A stretch of DNA of 64,000 nucleotides from Geotalea sp. SG265 (GCF_022808985.1 NZ_JAKZFT010000002.1:186001-250000), one strand, 5' to 3'; positions 43,319-53,935 are shown, numbered from the stretch's first letter. Notes: a model not told the origin generated them from the letters alone. Translations and numbers: made by a program.

Positions 43319-45166
43319 TTACTTTTTATCTCTGCAGACGCGCTCCGTGATCGGTCCCATGGCAGGCAAGTAGCGCAAGCGCTCCAGATCAGGGTCATGA
43401 CGCAGGTATACGCAATCGCCAAAGCCTGCGTCCACAGCCCTGTCCAGATATTCAAAGGCTTGGGCATCGTTCCCCTCCAGTGCGGCATAGGCCCCCATGC
43501 CGTACAACATATCCTTGGAAGGCGAGCCCATGGCCACTGCCCGACGATACCAGCCAACGGCAGCAGCATGTTTCCCCAGATGAAGGTTGACGTTTGCCAG
43601 CAGCATCATGTTTTCTGCTGATGAGGGCTTCAGGGCCAGTGCCCGTGCGAATGCCCCTTCGGCGGCAGCAAAATTGCGCATCAGGTAATGACTGGTCCCC
43701 AGGTTCAGCAGAGCATCCCGGTGGTCGGGATACTTCTGCACCGTAACTTCCAGAATATCCCGCGCCTCGGTAAATCGGTCACCGCTCAAGTACAAAAAAC
43801 TCAGGTTGTCGAGAGCCTCCCGGTAATCGGGGGCGATAGTCAATGCCCGTCGATAGGCACTTTCGGCCATACCGGGGTTGCCGGCATTGTCCCAGGCATT
43901 GCCGAGACCGAACCAGGCGGTTTTGCTCCGGGAAGTCTTTTGAGCCGCATCGCTCCAGAGGGTTACGGCATCCTGCCAGACCTTGGTCCGCTCATGGGCA
44001 GCTACACCGAGCACCAGAAGCGGCAAACAGAGCAGGCCGTAGAAGATACGCTGACGGCCCGGCCCCATGGCTTCGCCTGCCAGAAACGACAACCGGCCGA
44101 AGAAGATACCCGCACCTGCCATGGGGAAATACAGGTAGCGGTCATTCATCAATGTGATCAGGGGAACGATCTGGGACACCGGCAGCAAGCCGATAAAGAA
44201 GACCGCCGTTCCCAGCAGCAGGATTCGATCTCTGCGGTAACAAAGGTAACAGGCCGCAACGAGGACTACCAGGAGGATGGCAGCGCCGATAACCTCCCCA
44301 TCCAACCCGCTTTTGATCGGCGGTTCGTAGACCGCGCTCAGCCCTACGGGCCAGACCAGCATCTGCAGATACCGGGCAAACACGGGAAGCATGGTGTAAA
44401 AGGTCGCCAGGGGGGACCCGCCGTGATAGCCGCTACGCCCTCCCCCCAGTTCGGGGCGCTGGCTTATCAGGGCCAGTACCGCAACGATTGCCGCGGCTGT
44501 CAGGTAGGGAAGCTTGTCCAGAAGTCGTTTGCTGATTGTCTTCCTATCCCCGCGGCAGAAATCATCTGCGAGGAAGACAAGCGGAGCCACCACAGCCACC
44601 GATTTGGTCAGTAACCCCATGCCGAAGGCTAAGATCGACAGCGGATATGCAGAACGCCCATCCCCTTCCCGGTACCGGACATAGCCGGTCCAGGAAAGAA
44701 GAAAAAAGAACATGCTCAATAGGTTTTTCCGCTGGGAAATCCAATCGACCGATTCCACCTGCACCGGGTGCAGCAGAAACAGGACCGCGCCGAAGAAGGC
44801 GCCGGACCGCCCACCGACGAGGGGCAAGAGTATCCGGTAGAGGAGCAACGCATTCAGGATGTGCAGCAGGATATTGGTCAGGATGAAGCCGGAAGCCTTT
44901 AGGCCCCACAGCTCATAGTCCGCCATGTAGGACACCATTTGCACCGGAGCATAGTTGCCCACGTAAAAGGTGCTGAATACCCCCTTGAGGTGTCCCCAGG
45001 TAAACCCATAAATAGTTTCATTGGCCGTGATGTACTTGTTGTCGTCCCAGTTGGAAAGGAACTGGTGGCCGATACTTCCTCCGAAGACCAGAAAGCCGAG
45101 GGCAACCAGCACGACAAGAGGCAGCCAGTGTGTCTTCAATTGGTCCAACAGGCGCCTGCGGTCCAT
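43319..45166 (-). CDS. TMTC-like multi-pass membrane protein with C-terminal TPRs
   Basis: A 615-residue protein. Residues 1-400 hold about ten TM segments. After TM1 comes [15 protein letters not shown], an acidic first-loop motif; later come [22 protein letters not shown] and [11 protein letters not shown]. Residues 400-600 hold four to five TPRs ([52 protein letters not shown]). The layout is that of eukaryotic TMTC O-mannosyltransferases and related GT-C proteins. Activity and acceptor in bacteria are not established. It lies 22 bases after purH and 34 bases before purD, inside a purine unit with which it has no obvious functional link. Confidence 0.85.
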   Translation of the reverse strand: MDRRRLLDQLKTHWLPLVVLVALGFLVFGGSIGHQFLSNWDDNKYITANETIYGFTWGHLKGVFSTFYVGNYAPVQMVSYMADYELWGLKASGFILTNILLHILNALLLYRILLPLVGGRSGAFFGAVLFLLHPVQVESVDWISQRKNLLSMFFFLLSWTGYVRYREGDGRSAYPLSILAFGMGLLTKSVAVVAPLVFLADDFCRGDRKTISKRLLDKLPYLTAAAIVAVLALISQRPELGGGRSGYHGGSPLATFYTMLPVFARYLQMLVWPVGLSAVYEPPIKSGLDGEVIGAAILLVVLVAACYLCYRRDRILLLGTAVFFIGLLPVSQIVPLITLMNDRYLYFPMAGAGIFFGRLSFLAGEAMGPGRQRIFYGLLCLPLLVLGVAAHERTKVWQDAVTLWSDAAQKTSRSKTAWFGLGNAWDNAGNPGMAESAYRRALTIAPDYREALDNLSFLYLSGDRFTEARDILEVTVQKYPDHRDALLNLGTSHYLMRNFAAAEGAFARALALKPSSAENMMLLANVNLHLGKHAAAVGWYRRAVAMGSPSKDMLYGMGAYAALEGNDAQAFEYLDRAVDAGFGDCVYLRHDPDLERLRYLPAMGPITERVCRDKK

Positions 45167-45188
45167 GGACGTTTGCTCGATCCCCTGA

Positions 45189-46757
45189 TCAATGGCGGAA
45201 GTGGCGCATGGAGGTGAAGACCATGGCCATGCCGTGCTCGTCGGCTGCGGCGATCACTTCCTCATCACGCATGCTGCCCCCGGGCTGGATGACGGCGGTA
45301 ATTCCAGCCTGTGCGGCATTATCGATGCCGTCGCGGAACGGGAAGAAAGCATCGGAGGCCATAACGGCACCGGCCACCTGGAGGCCGGCATGCTCGGCCT
45401 TGATGGCAGCGATGCGTGCCGAATTGACCCGGCTCATCTGTCCGGCACCTACACCTATGGTCATGCCATCCTTGCCGTAGACAATGGCATTGGACTTGAC
45501 GAATTTCGCCACCCGCCAGGTGAAGAGCAGATCGATCATCTCCTTTTCCGTCGGCTGGCGCTTGGTTACCACCCGCAGATCGCCGTGGAGTGAGAGGTCG
45601 GCCTCCTGGACCAGCAGTCCACCATTGACCCGCTTCAGGTCAAGCCGAGGCAGAGACGCCTGCCACTGGCCGCATTCGAGAAGCCGCACGTTCTTTTTTG
45701 CCGCGACAACGGCACTGGCCCCGGCGGAGACCTTGGGAGCAATTATCACCTCCACGAACTGGCGGTCCACAATGGCCTTGGCCGCTGCTTCGTCCAGCTC
45801 TCCGTTAAAGGCGATGATGCCGCCGAAGGCGGATTCGGGATCGGTCTTGTAGGCCCGGTCGTAGGCTTCCAGCAGCGTCGCACCTATGGCAACGCCACAG
45901 GGGTTGGCATGTTTGACGATGACGCAGGCAGGACCCTCGTTGAACTGTTTGACACATTCCAGTGCAGCATCCGTGTCGCCGATGTTGTTGTAGGAAAGCT
46001 CCTTACCCTGAAGCTGACGCGCAGTGGCAATAGACACCTCCTTGACGTCCCGCTCCACGTAAAATGCCGCAGTCTGATGGGGATTTTCACCGTAGCGCAT
46101 CCCCTGGGCCTTATTAAACTGCAGGGTCAGGGTATCGGGATACTGGGCAACACCTTCCCCGGTCCTGGCGCCCAACCAGTTGGAGATGGCGCCGTCATAG
46201 GCCGCAGTATGCTGGTAGACCTTCACCGCCAGCCGAAAATTAGTGGCGGGCGAGACCGCACCACCATTCTCCTTCATCTCGTCCAGAACCAGCCGGTAAT
46301 CGCTGTGATCCACAAGCACCGTCACATCGGCATTGTTTTTCGCTGCCGAACGGAGCATGGTCGGGCCGCCGATATCGATGTTCTCGATGGCATCATCAAG
46401 GGTGCAGTCAGGTTTGGCAACGGTCGCCTCAAAGGGGTAGAGATTGACCACCACCATGTCGATGGGCTCGATACCGTGGGCCTTCATGGTTGCCACGTGC
46501 TCGGGATTGCTCCTCATGCCCAAAAGGCCGCCATGGACCTTGGGGTGGAGGGTTTTCACCCGGCCGTCGAGCATCTCGGGAAAGCCGGTGAACTCGGAGA
46601 CGTCTTTGACCGCAAGCCCCGCTTCGCGCAGCAGCTTGGCGGTGCCGCCGGTGGAAAGAATCTCGATGCCATACGCGGCAAGTTCCTTTGCAAATTCCAC
46701 GATTCCTGTCTTGTCGGATACGCTGACCAGCGCACGGGAAATTTTAGCCATGTTCAT
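45189..46757 (-). CDS. purH: Bifunctional AICAR transformylase/IMP cyclohydrolase PurH
   Basis: A 522-residue protein. Residues 1-200 are the MGS-like cyclohydrolase domain ([47 protein letters not shown]). Residues 200-522 are the AICAR transformylase ([25 protein letters not shown] with the catalytic His, [12 protein letters not shown]). It performs the last two steps to IMP. AGGAGCAATGAAC precedes the ATG. Length is normal for the family. Confidence 0.98.
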   Translation of the reverse strand: MNMAKISRALVSVSDKTGIVEFAKELAAYGIEILSTGGTAKLLREAGLAVKDVSEFTGFPEMLDGRVKTLHPKVHGGLLGMRSNPEHVATMKAHGIEPIDMVVVNLYPFEATVAKPDCTLDDAIENIDIGGPTMLRSAAKNNADVTVLVDHSDYRLVLDEMKENGGAVSPATNFRLAVKVYQHTAAYDGAISNWLGARTGEGVAQYPDTLTLQFNKAQGMRYGENPHQTAAFYVERDVKEVSIATARQLQGKELSYNNIGDTDAALECVKQFNEGPACVIVKHANPCGVAIGATLLEAYDRAYKTDPESAFGGIIAFNGELDEAAAKAIVDRQFVEVIIAPKVSAGASAVVAAKKNVRLLECGQWQASLPRLDLKRVNGGLLVQEADLSLHGDLRVVTKRQPTEKEMIDLLFTWRVAKFVKSNAIVYGKDGMTIGVGAGQMSRVNSARIAAIKAEHAGLQVAGAVMASDAFFPFRDGIDNAAQAGITAVIQPGGSMRDEEVIAAADEHGMAMVFTSMRHFRH

Positions 46758-47002
46758 TGCTCCTTTTTGTTTTCACCGCACAGCCCAATTGCCTGATGCT
46801 CATTCTGCAATGTTCTTGCGGCACTATCCAGTTTTGCGGCTTTTAAGCCGGTCTTTCATCGATGTATCCGAATCGATTGAGGGCATTGTGCCTTCCCCGA
46901 TTGCGGTCTTTTGCAGGTTGGTCCTGAAATATGCTGGTTGCCAGGCAACGGACAAGGACGCATCCACAGGCCGTGAAGAAAAGGCATCGGACAAAGCGGC
47001 CT

Positions 47003-48256
47003 TCAGTGCTTCGGGAAATTCATGTACGTGAAAAAATTTTTCTCGAAGGCAGGGGTGCCAGACAAGGGGATAACGGTGATTGCCTCAGAAAGTCGATCCA
47101 GAGAAGCAAAATCATCTGCGGCAAGGGTGGCGGCTTCCACCCCACGCAGTGCACCTTCGTGGACAAAGCGACTGATTTTTACCATGTTTTCGTCGAAAAT
47201 TCCAATATTTTTTAGATCTTGTGGCAAGAGCACAGCACCGAAGGAACCGGTCAGCACCACCTGTTTCAGGTCCGTTCTTTTCAGCCCTGCATGGGAAAGC
47301 AGCACCTCAATGCCGGTGCAGATGGCGCTCTTTGCCAACTGTATCTGGCGGATATCGTTTTGGCTCAGGTAGATACTGCTTTTGGCATCACGATAGAGCA
47401 CAAAGGAGGGTTCCCCGTGCATTTCCCGGATATGATTTGCCAGATTGGACGAAATTTCTGCAGGTGCCAGCAAACGACCGGTCTCATCCACCACCCCCTG
47501 TTCCAGCAGGAGGGAAAGTGCGGCAATGGCTCCCGATCCGCAGAGCCCGGCCGGCGCGCAACCGCTGATGGTCGTCATCTGCAATCTGCCCTTATCCAAA
47601 AACACCCGGTCAATGGCTCCGGGGAGAGCCACCATGCCACAGGCCAGGTTGCCCCCTTCAAAGGCAGGGCCAGCAGCTGCCGAGGTGGCAAAGAGCCGCT
47701 CCCCCTCCGCCAGGGCAATCTCGCCGTTGGTTCCCAAGTCCAGGTAAAGGCATGGAGTCTCCCCCCCCGCCGCCCCGAAGAGAAACGCCACCAGGTCCCC
47801 CCCCACATATCCACCAGGCATGGGGAATGTGCGGCAGGTCATGTCCATGGCCCAGCCCAGGTCTCGGGTACGCAACGTACATCCGGCAGGAGAGAGGGGG
47901 CGATATGGGGGATAGGCGAGAGAATTGACGGGAAGCCCCAGGAGCAGGTGCTCCATGACCGAGTTACCGGCAACGGCAGCGCTGATCAGCGCATCCGGTG
48001 CGACGCCGGCGGTATCCGCAAGCTCGGCAGCCATCGAATCCAGCTCCCCGTTGGCCAGGGATCTCATGGAACCTGCCGCATCAGGCGATCTGAGGGCAGC
48101 GGCAAGGCGTGTGACCACGTCGGCGCCATAGCTTCGCTGGGGATTGAGCCGGACCGCTGAGGCAAGGCGCTCGCCGGTCTCAGGATTCAGAAGAGAGGCG
48201 GCGATAGTCGTCGTCCCCAGATCGAAGGCCAGGGCCAGCGCCTCAGATGATCTCAA
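47003..48256 (-). CDS. RACo-like ASKHA-domain protein (DUF4445 type) without ferredoxin domain
   Basis: About 417 residues from TTG 48256, which overlaps the selD stop by 14 bases. [22 protein letters not shown] is the phosphate-1 loop of the ASKHA fold. [19 protein letters not shown] is the signature of corrinoid-activating RACo/RamA proteins. [36 protein letters not shown] and [11 protein letters not shown] complete it. The [2Fe-2S] domain that usually precedes this region is absent: the frame further upstream lies wholly inside selD and is not protein-like. ATP-driven activation of a redox cofactor is the family theme; its target here is unknown. The start codon is uncertain. Confidence 0.78.
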   Translation of the reverse strand: MRSSEALALAFDLGTTTIAASLLNPETGERLASAVRLNPQRSYGADVVTRLAAALRSPDAAGSMRSLANGELDSMAAELADTAGVAPDALISAAVAGNSVMEHLLLGLPVNSLAYPPYRPLSPAGCTLRTRDLGWAMDMTCRTFPMPGGYVGGDLVAFLFGAAGGETPCLYLDLGTNGEIALAEGERLFATSAAAGPAFEGGNLACGMVALPGAIDRVFLDKGRLQMTTISGCAPAGLCGSGAIAALSLLLEQGVVDETGRLLAPAEISSNLANHIREMHGEPSFVLYRDAKSSIYLSQNDIRQIQLAKSAICTGIEVLLSHAGLKRTDLKQVVLTGSFGAVLLPQDLKNIGIFDENMVKISRFVHEGALRGVEAATLAADDFASLDRLSEAITVIPLSGTPAFEKNFFTYMNFPKH

Positions 48257-49274
48257 CAGTATACCCTCCAAAGGGCAGAATCTCGCCGATTCCGACGGCA
48301 AAAGAGCCAGATTCCGCAGCACGGGCGAGAAACTGTTCGGCCGCCGCCGGGGCAAGAGAAATGAGCAGCCCCCCCGAGGTTTGGGGATCGAAGAGCGGCA
48401 GGAGTTCATCCCTTGGAATGAAACCGCCGGTCAAAGGAGCATAGTAATCGCGGTTGCGGTAGCAGCCGGCGGGGATCAGGCCATCTTTGGCAAGGGCAGG
48501 CACCGCAGAAAAGATCGGAATAACCGAAAGATCGAGGCGGATGGTGACAGCCGCGCCACGCGCCATCTCACAGGCATGGCCAATGAGCCCGAAACCGGTA
48601 ACATCGGTAGCCGCATGGGCACCGCATTCCAGCATCAATTCTGCAGCAGCCTTATTCAGACGGCACATCCAGCCGATAGCTTCATCCGCCTCTGCCGGAG
48701 AAACCATGTCGGCCTTTATCGCCGTGGAAACTATGCCCGTACCCAGCGGTTTGGTCAGGATCAGCCTGTCTCCCGGCTTGGCGGTGGAATTCCTCACCAC
48801 ACGGTCGGGATGGATAAGGCCGGTAACGGCAAGGCCATACTTCAGCTCGTCGTCTTCCACCGTGTGCCCACCCACAAGGCATGCCCCTGCCTCTGCCATG
48901 GCCTCCTTGCCCCCGGCGAGTATGCGGGCAAGCACGTCACCAGGCAGATCGCAGGCAGGGAAGAAGGCCAGATTCATGGCAGTAACCGGCCGTCCCCCCA
49001 TGGCATAGATGTCGGAAAGGGCATTGACGGCGGCTATGCGGCCAAAGGTGAACGGGTCGTCCACCAGCGGCGTAATGATGTCGGTAGTCTCCACCAGGGC
49101 CAAGTCCGGTCCGATGCGGTAAACTCCCGCATCGTCGGCAGTCTCGGCACCGACAATAAGGGCCGGATCATCCGCATGCAGAAGACCGGCCAGAGCACTC
49201 TCCAGGCCCGCCGGGCCCAGTTTTGCAGCTCATCCCGCCGCTTTGACCAAAGCCGTCAATCTCGGCTGCGCCAT
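48243..49274 (-). CDS. selD: Selenide, water dikinase SelD, selenocysteine-containing
   Basis: 343 residues including Sec at position 15. From ATG 49274 (GGGGGTAAAC upstream) the frame reads [14 protein letters not shown], then UGA (49232-49230), then [15 protein letters not shown] and [18 protein letters not shown]. It then joins the open part at [36 protein letters not shown]. The UGA stands exactly where SelD enzymes have the active-site Cys/Sec, with Lys three residues later. [22 protein letters not shown] and [17 protein letters not shown] are the other conserved parts. It makes selenophosphate from selenide and ATP, needed for its own synthesis. A gene finder that stops at UGA would start it about 57 codons late. 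Confidence 0.95.
49202..49232 (-). promoter_or_regulatory. Bacterial SECIS hairpin of selD with UGA-Sec codon
   Basis: On the minus strand the UGA is followed by nine bases and then CUGGGCCC, a GGC loop and GGGCCUGG. This gives five G-C pairs (GGCCC/GGGCC) extended by G-U, U-G and C-G pairs. Position and G-rich small loop are as expected for SelB-dependent read-through. Confidence 0.8.
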
Positions 49275-49340
49275 GTTTACCCCCAACTTTCCCCTTGTTA
49301 GTTCACCAGAACAATCAGCGTCGCCACACTCAAACCAGCA

Positions 49341-50951
49341 TCAGCTGCTGGATTTTGCGTCATTCCTGTTGATGATGCCTAGTTCTACACCGCCTGCAGC
49401 TGCTCGCCTAAGATAGTAAGCTGCCTTGGCCCGTTCTCCCAGCGATTTGTACACGAGACCATACAGGTAGTTTACATCCATGATCTGAAATTTCACCGGA
49501 GACTGAAGCTGTTCAAGGACGGCCAGGGCCTCAACCACCCTGTGCTCCCGGTACTCCCTCAAGGCGGAAAACACCAGATAATCAATCGCATATGGTGGGT
49601 CCAGCCTTCGAGCCTTTTCCAAATAGGCGAAGGCATCGCCATACAATTCGGCATTGAAAAGCTCCCTTCCTGCGAGCCAGTGCAAGCGAGGGCTCTGTGG
49701 ATCGACCTTGAGCCCGGCAAGGTACAGGTGCAAAGCGTCCTTCCAATCGCCGGTACGCTGAAAGGAGAAGCCGCTGAAAGCGATAATCAGAACTGAAAAA
49801 ATGACCAGAATCAGCTGGCGCAGGCTTCCCCTGGTCACCCACCGTTCGACCAGCCCCCCCATCAGCAGACAGAAGCCGGCAGAAGGAATGAACAGATACC
49901 GCTCGGCAACCACTGTGGTAGCCGGAACCAGCCCCACTACGGGTAGCAGCGCCACAAGGAAAAAGGCGAGCGAGAAGGAGATGAGCCGGTCGCTCTTTCT
50001 CCAGCGATAGATGAGGTAAATGAGAACCCCCACGCCGGCAACGGACAAAAGGACCGGCACCTCGAGGAAAGCGTGCGAAAACGGGAAGCGACGCAGAATG
50101 TTCAGCGGATAGGGGAAAAGCAGGAGCTTGATGTAATGGAAGATAGCCCTGAAGGCGGTATAGACCCGAATCTCGTAACCGCTGCCAAATCCGTAGTAGC
50201 TGTTGTTGACGATGCCGGCAGCCTGGGTGATCCTCGTCTGGAGCACGGTGAACAGTATCGCCAGCACAAGAAACGGAGTTCCGAGGATGAACCTCCCTTT
50301 CCAGGAACTATTTTCTCCTTCGGCTGAATACGCCCACTCCACTAGCAGGATGAGCAGCGGCAGTATCACCACCGTCGCCTTTCCAAGCAGCGCCAGCAGG
50401 AAGAACCCCAGGGACAGCATGTAAAACTTTCTGGATTCGCGCTCCTTGAAAAGACAATAGCTAAGCAGGCAGAGAAATGCAAACAGCCCGCTGACCAAGT
50501 CCTTGCGCTGTGCTATGCCGGCAACTGACTCCACATGGACCGGATGTACCACGAACAGAAGTGTCGAGAAGAAGGCAACCGCTGCTGGCGCTGCAGACCA
50601 TCGGGCAGCCAGCCGAGCGAGTAACAAGTACAAGGTCAAGCAGCAGGCAAGGTAGAAGAAAAGGTTGGAAAGGTGGTAACCGAAAGGGTTTAAGCCCCAG
50701 ATTTCAAAGTCGAGACAGTAAGTGATATCCCGCAGCGGAAGATATTCCACACCATTGGGCACCGAGGTGAAAATTCTTTTGACGTTCTCTAGATTCAGGC
50801 CATGGACTGCCTTGACATTGAGCAGTACACCTGGATCGTCGATATTGAAACCATTGCGGAGTGAACTACCATAGGTAATGACGCCGAGAAGGAACAGCAG
50901 GCTCATGTGCAGGGAGCGGCTGTGACGCAGGCTTTTCAGTTGTGTAATCAA
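49341..50951 (-). CDS. TMTC-like multi-pass membrane protein with TPR tail
   Basis: About 536 residues from TTG 50951 (AAGGGG six bases upstream, directly after the alr stop). TM1 (LLFLLGVITYGSSL) is followed by NGFNIDDPGVLLN, the acidic loop motif. Then FVVHPVHVESVAGIAQRKDLVSGLFAF, the HPxHVE...QRKDL signature, and VAERYLFIPSAGFCLLMGG; about ten TM segments in all. The last 130 residues are TPR-like (FAYLEKARRLDPPYAIDYLVFSALREY; VNYLYGLVYKSLGERAKAAYYLRRA). It is related to 43319-45166 and 1-1591 but divergent. It may form an operon with alr. Function by analogy: membrane glycosyltransferase. Confidence 0.82.
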   Translation of the reverse strand: MITQLKSLRHSRSLHMSLLFLLGVITYGSSLRNGFNIDDPGVLLNVKAVHGLNLENVKRIFTSVPNGVEYLPLRDITYCLDFEIWGLNPFGYHLSNLFFYLACCLTLYLLLARLAARWSAAPAAVAFFSTLLFVVHPVHVESVAGIAQRKDLVSGLFAFLCLLSYCLFKERESRKFYMLSLGFFLLALLGKATVVILPLLILLVEWAYSAEGENSSWKGRFILGTPFLVLAILFTVLQTRITQAAGIVNNSYYGFGSGYEIRVYTAFRAIFHYIKLLLFPYPLNILRRFPFSHAFLEVPVLLSVAGVGVLIYLIYRWRKSDRLISFSLAFFLVALLPVVGLVPATTVVAERYLFIPSAGFCLLMGGLVERWVTRGSLRQLILVIFSVLIIAFSGFSFQRTGDWKDALHLYLAGLKVDPQSPRLHWLAGRELFNAELYGDAFAYLEKARRLDPPYAIDYLVFSALREYREHRVVEALAVLEQLQSPVKFQIMDVNYLYGLVYKSLGERAKAAYYLRRAAAGGVELGIINRNDAKSSS

Positions 50952-50961
50952 TAGGGTCCCC

Positions 50962-52095
50962 TTAGATATATACCCGCGGCACCCTTTTGCTGATCCCGCA
51001 GAATATCTCGTAGGGGATGGTGCCGGCCTGCTCCGCCAGCTCCTCGGCATGGATGCAGTTCCCCTGCTCATCGCACCCCAGGAGTGTCACCTCGTCCCCC
51101 ACCTGGATATCGGGAATGTGGGTGACGTCGAGCATGATCCAGTCCATGCAGACCGTACCCGCCACCTGTGCCCGGCGGCCGCGGATCAGCGCCTCTCCTT
51201 TGTTGGTCAGACCCCGGTCGTAACCATCGGCATAACCTACCGGTACGCTCGCCACCAGGGTTTTCCCAGTGCTTACGAAGCGCCGGGCATAGCTGATGGA
51301 GGTATCCGCCTCCACCCATTTCAGCATGGCAACTCTGCTTTTCAGGCGCATAACCGGTTTCACGTCTATTTTCCCTTTGAAGTCAGCGGATGGCAGGGCA
51401 CCGTAAAGGACAATGCCCGGCCTCATCAGGTTGCAGAAGGGAAGATCCCTACTGAAGGCAGCGGCGCTGTTGGCAATATGGACATAGGTGGGTGAAAACC
51501 CCTGCTTCTTTGCCTCCTGCAGCACCCCGGTGAACAGTTCCGTCTGGCGGACCGTATAGTTGCTGCCGCTCGCATCAAGCTCATCGGCCGACGCAAAATG
51601 GGAGAATATTCCTTCAAGCTCGATGTTTTTCAGTCCCCGCAACTCCCGCAGGAACCCCTCCGCCTCGCCAGGGGAGATGCCGAGGCGCCCCATACCCGTA
51701 TCCACCTTGAGGTGGACCTTGGCATTGCGGTAGAGCTTTCGCGCCGCTTCATCCAAAGCCTTGGCCTGCTCCAAGGTGAAGAGGGCCGTGGAAATGTTGA
51801 AGCCGACGCATTTCTTTTCCTGTCCCGGATAGATGCCGCCAAGGATGAGAATGGGACGGTCGATGCCGCTTTTGCGCAGCTGAATCCCCTCTGCCAAAAA
51901 GGCGACACCGAACGCAGTAACTCCCAGCGACTCCAGCTCCAGGGAAATGTCCATGAAACCGTGGCCGTAAGCATCTGCCTTGACCACGGCCAAAAGGCCA
52001 CAGCCGGGTCTGGCCGCCTTTTTCACCTCAAGGAAGTTATGCCGCAGAGCGGACAGATCTATCTCGGCTATGGTAGGACGGCTATCGATGATCAC
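50962..52095 (-). CDS. alr: Alanine racemase
   Basis: A 377-residue protein. [15 protein letters not shown] carries the PLP-binding Lys39. [15 protein letters not shown] and [11 protein letters not shown] follow in the TIM-barrel, and [34 protein letters not shown] carries the second catalytic residue, Tyr. [28 protein letters not shown] is the C-terminal beta domain. It interconverts L- and D-alanine for peptidoglycan. The start is GTG with GGGAG close by. It heads the leftward unit alr-TMTC-like. Confidence 0.96.
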   Translation of the reverse strand: MIIDSRPTIAEIDLSALRHNFLEVKKAARPGCGLLAVVKADAYGHGFMDISLELESLGVTAFGVAFLAEGIQLRKSGIDRPILILGGIYPGQEKKCVGFNISTALFTLEQAKALDEAARKLYRNAKVHLKVDTGMGRLGISPGEAEGFLRELRGLKNIELEGIFSHFASADELDASGSNYTVRQTELFTGVLQEAKKQGFSPTYVHIANSAAAFSRDLPFCNLMRPGIVLYGALPSADFKGKIDVKPVMRLKSRVAMLKWVEADTSISYARRFVSTGKTLVASVPVGYADGYDRGLTNKGEALIRGRRAQVAGTVCMDWIMLDVTHIPDIQVGDEVTLLGCDEQGNCIHAEELAEQAGTIPYEIFCGISKRVPRVYI

Positions 52096-52382
52096 AGGCT
52101 CCCTCTAGCAGACCGAAAAATTCCCCCCAGGGGGGGCTTTGGGAGTTCTAGCACGTATCACAGGCACTGTAAAGGGAATTGGTCTCCCCCGGGTCAGATG
52201 CCTTTTACCCCCGTCCGCCGATCTTCCACCCGCAATAAATCATTGACTAAACAGCAAATTTATTCTAGGTTATGTGACTTCGTATACAAGACAAAAATGA
52301 GTTTGGCTGACGCTGAAATCATTTGCACTGGCCGGATTCTCCGGCGCAGGAAAGTGGCCAGACATAAACCATTTCAACTCCT
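52096..52382. other. Divergent non-coding region between alr and thiED
   Basis: About 290 bases without a gene. Near 52125-52140 the minus strand has CCCCC, a CCTG loop and GGGGG followed by AATTTTT, a terminator-like hairpin about 30 bases upstream of alr. The plus strand should hold the thiED promoter. I looked for the conserved parts of a TPP riboswitch (CUGAGA and ACC..UGAACCUGAUC) and did not find them. Confidence 0.55.
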
Positions 52383-52415
52383 GAAAAGCCGCGACCTTTA
52401 TTGCCGCGGCTTTTC
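52383..52415 (+). promoter_or_regulatory. Strong leader hairpin just upstream of thiED (attenuator-like)
   Basis: GAAAAGCCGCG, an 11-base loop, CGCGGCTTTTC: a perfect 11-base stem with an A-run and T-run built into its base. It ends about 23 bases before the thiED ATG, where a terminator or a ribosome-site control hairpin would act. Confidence 0.6.
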
Positions 52416-52438
52416 CTGCTTTGACACCGTGGGTCGGC

Positions 52439-53932
52439 ATGGAACAGAAAAAAGATTTTCTTCGCCTTGTCGTCGATCGGCACCCGAGTGCTTCTCCCGT
52501 CAGGGGGATCTATCTCATCACCGATGATGGAGCCCGGCTTGTCGAGCGCGTTACACAAGCCCTGGCAAGCGGGGTCAAGCTTCTCCAGTACCGGAGAAAA
52601 GCGGGCGCGTCCGGCGAAATATTATCCACCGGCCTGCAGTTGAAAAGACAATGCGCCGAGGCAGGCGCAACCTTTATAGTCAATGACGACCTGGCATTGG
52701 CCAGGGCACTCGATGCCGACGGCCTCCATCTGGGGCAGGAAGACGGCAATCCGCAGGAAGCCCGCCGGGAGCTCGGCCAGCAGAAGATTATCGGCATCTC
52801 CACCCACAACCTGGCCGAAGCGCTCAAAGCCGAGGCCGATGGTGCCGATTATATCGGCTTCGGCGCCATGTTTCCCACCGGCAGCAAGGAAATCAGTCAT
52901 CTGGCGGGACCGGAGGCGATACCGGCAATAAAGGCACAGGTGAAGATCCCCCTCGTGGCCATCGGGGGTATCGACCGCGACAACGGCAGCCGGGTGCTCG
53001 ATAACGGCGCTGATGCACTGGCGGTCATTTCGGCCATACTGGGAAGCAGGGACCCAGGGCTGGCGGCTGCCGAGCTGGCACTGCTCTTCAACCGCCGGGA
53101 GCCTTACCCTCGCGGCAGCGTCCTTACCATCGCCGGCAGCGACTCCGGCGGCGGAGCCGGGATTCAGGCGGACCTGAAAACCGTCACCCTGCTCGGCACT
53201 TACGGGGCATCGGCAATGACCGCCCTTACGGCCCAGAATACCCGCGGTGTAACCGCCATCCATGGGGTACCGGCAGCATTCCTTTCCCAGCAGCTGGATG
53301 CGGTACTGTCGGACATCCCGGTGGACGTGATCAAGACCGGCATGCTCTTCTCCGGGGAAAACATCGGCATCATCGCCGACAAACTGCTGCAGTACGGCAG
53401 GAGGATCGTCGTCATCGATCCGGTGATGCTGGCCAAGGGGGGGGCGGAACTGATCGACCGCAAGGCGCTGACCCTCTTCAAAGACAGGCTCCTCCCCGCC
53501 GCCTATCTGCTGACACCGAATATACCTGAGGCGGAAAAACTGACCGGCTGCACCATCCATAACGAAGATGACATGTGCCGGGCCGCCGAAATACTGCACC
53601 GTCTGGGAGCCGGAAATGTGCTGATAAAAGGGGGTCATCTTGCCGAAGGAACGGCCGTCGATATTCTTTTTGACGGCAAGGACTTCAGCCGGTATCCCGT
53701 GCCGCGCATTCTGACGAAAAACACCCATGGAACCGGCTGCACGCTGGCATCGGCCATCGCCGCCTTCCTTGCCCAAGGAGAGCCGCTGCCACAGGCCATA
53801 GCCGCCGCCAAAGGATTCATCACCATTGCAATAAAGCTGGCACAACCCTTGGGCAAAGGGCATGGACCGGTAAACCACTATATGGCTGCACAGCAGGTCC
53901 GCTGCCGTCAGGGCGCGCCACATCAGGAGTAA
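52439..53932 (+). CDS. thiED: ThiE-ThiD fusion: thiamine-phosphate synthase / HMP(-P) kinase
   Basis: About 497 residues. Residues 20-215 are ThiE: GIYLITDDGARLVERVTQAL, LLQYRRKAG, FIVNDDLALARALDADGLHLGQED, GISTHNLAEALKAEADGADYIGFGAMFPTGSK and VAIGGI. Residues 225-490 are ThiD: VLTIAGSDSGGGAGIQADLKTV, GASAMTALTAQNT, VIKTGMLFS, IVVIDPVMLAKGG and TKNTHGTGCTLASAIAAFLAQG. The kinase phosphorylates HMP to HMP-PP, and the synthase joins it to thiazole phosphate. An upstream in-frame start at 52421 is possible. It is three bases before thiC, which makes HMP-P, so the unit covers the pyrimidine branch and coupling. Confidence 0.96.
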   Translation: MEQKKDFLRLVVDRHPSASPVRGIYLITDDGARLVERVTQALASGVKLLQYRRKAGASGEILSTGLQLKRQCAEAGATFIVNDDLALARALDADGLHLGQEDGNPQEARRELGQQKIIGISTHNLAEALKAEADGADYIGFGAMFPTGSKEISHLAGPEAIPAIKAQVKIPLVAIGGIDRDNGSRVLDNGADALAVISAILGSRDPGLAAAELALLFNRREPYPRGSVLTIAGSDSGGGAGIQADLKTVTLLGTYGASAMTALTAQNTRGVTAIHGVPAAFLSQQLDAVLSDIPVDVIKTGMLFSGENIGIIADKLLQYGRRIVVIDPVMLAKGGAELIDRKALTLFKDRLLPAAYLLTPNIPEAEKLTGCTIHNEDDMCRAAEILHRLGAGNVLIKGGHLAEGTAVDILFDGKDFSRYPVPRILTKNTHGTGCTLASAIAAFLAQGEPLPQAIAAAKGFITIAIKLAQPLGKGHGPVNHYMAAQQVRCRQGAPHQE

Positions 53933-53935
53933 CCT

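Noticed and set aside
46758-47002. Possible 20-codon ORF (starts MPSIDSDTSMKD) with GGGGAAGG upstream, in the gap between purH and the ASKHA gene
   Set aside because: Too short and without any comparison to support it. The gap otherwise shows only the purH ribosome site.
48144-49301. 385-codon plus-strand frame opposite selD
   Set aside because: Antisense to selD and the ASKHA gene; no recognisable motif or start signal.
52096-52438. TPP riboswitch upstream of thiED
   Set aside because: The conserved CUGAGA and UGAACCUGAUC blocks are absent on the plus strand.
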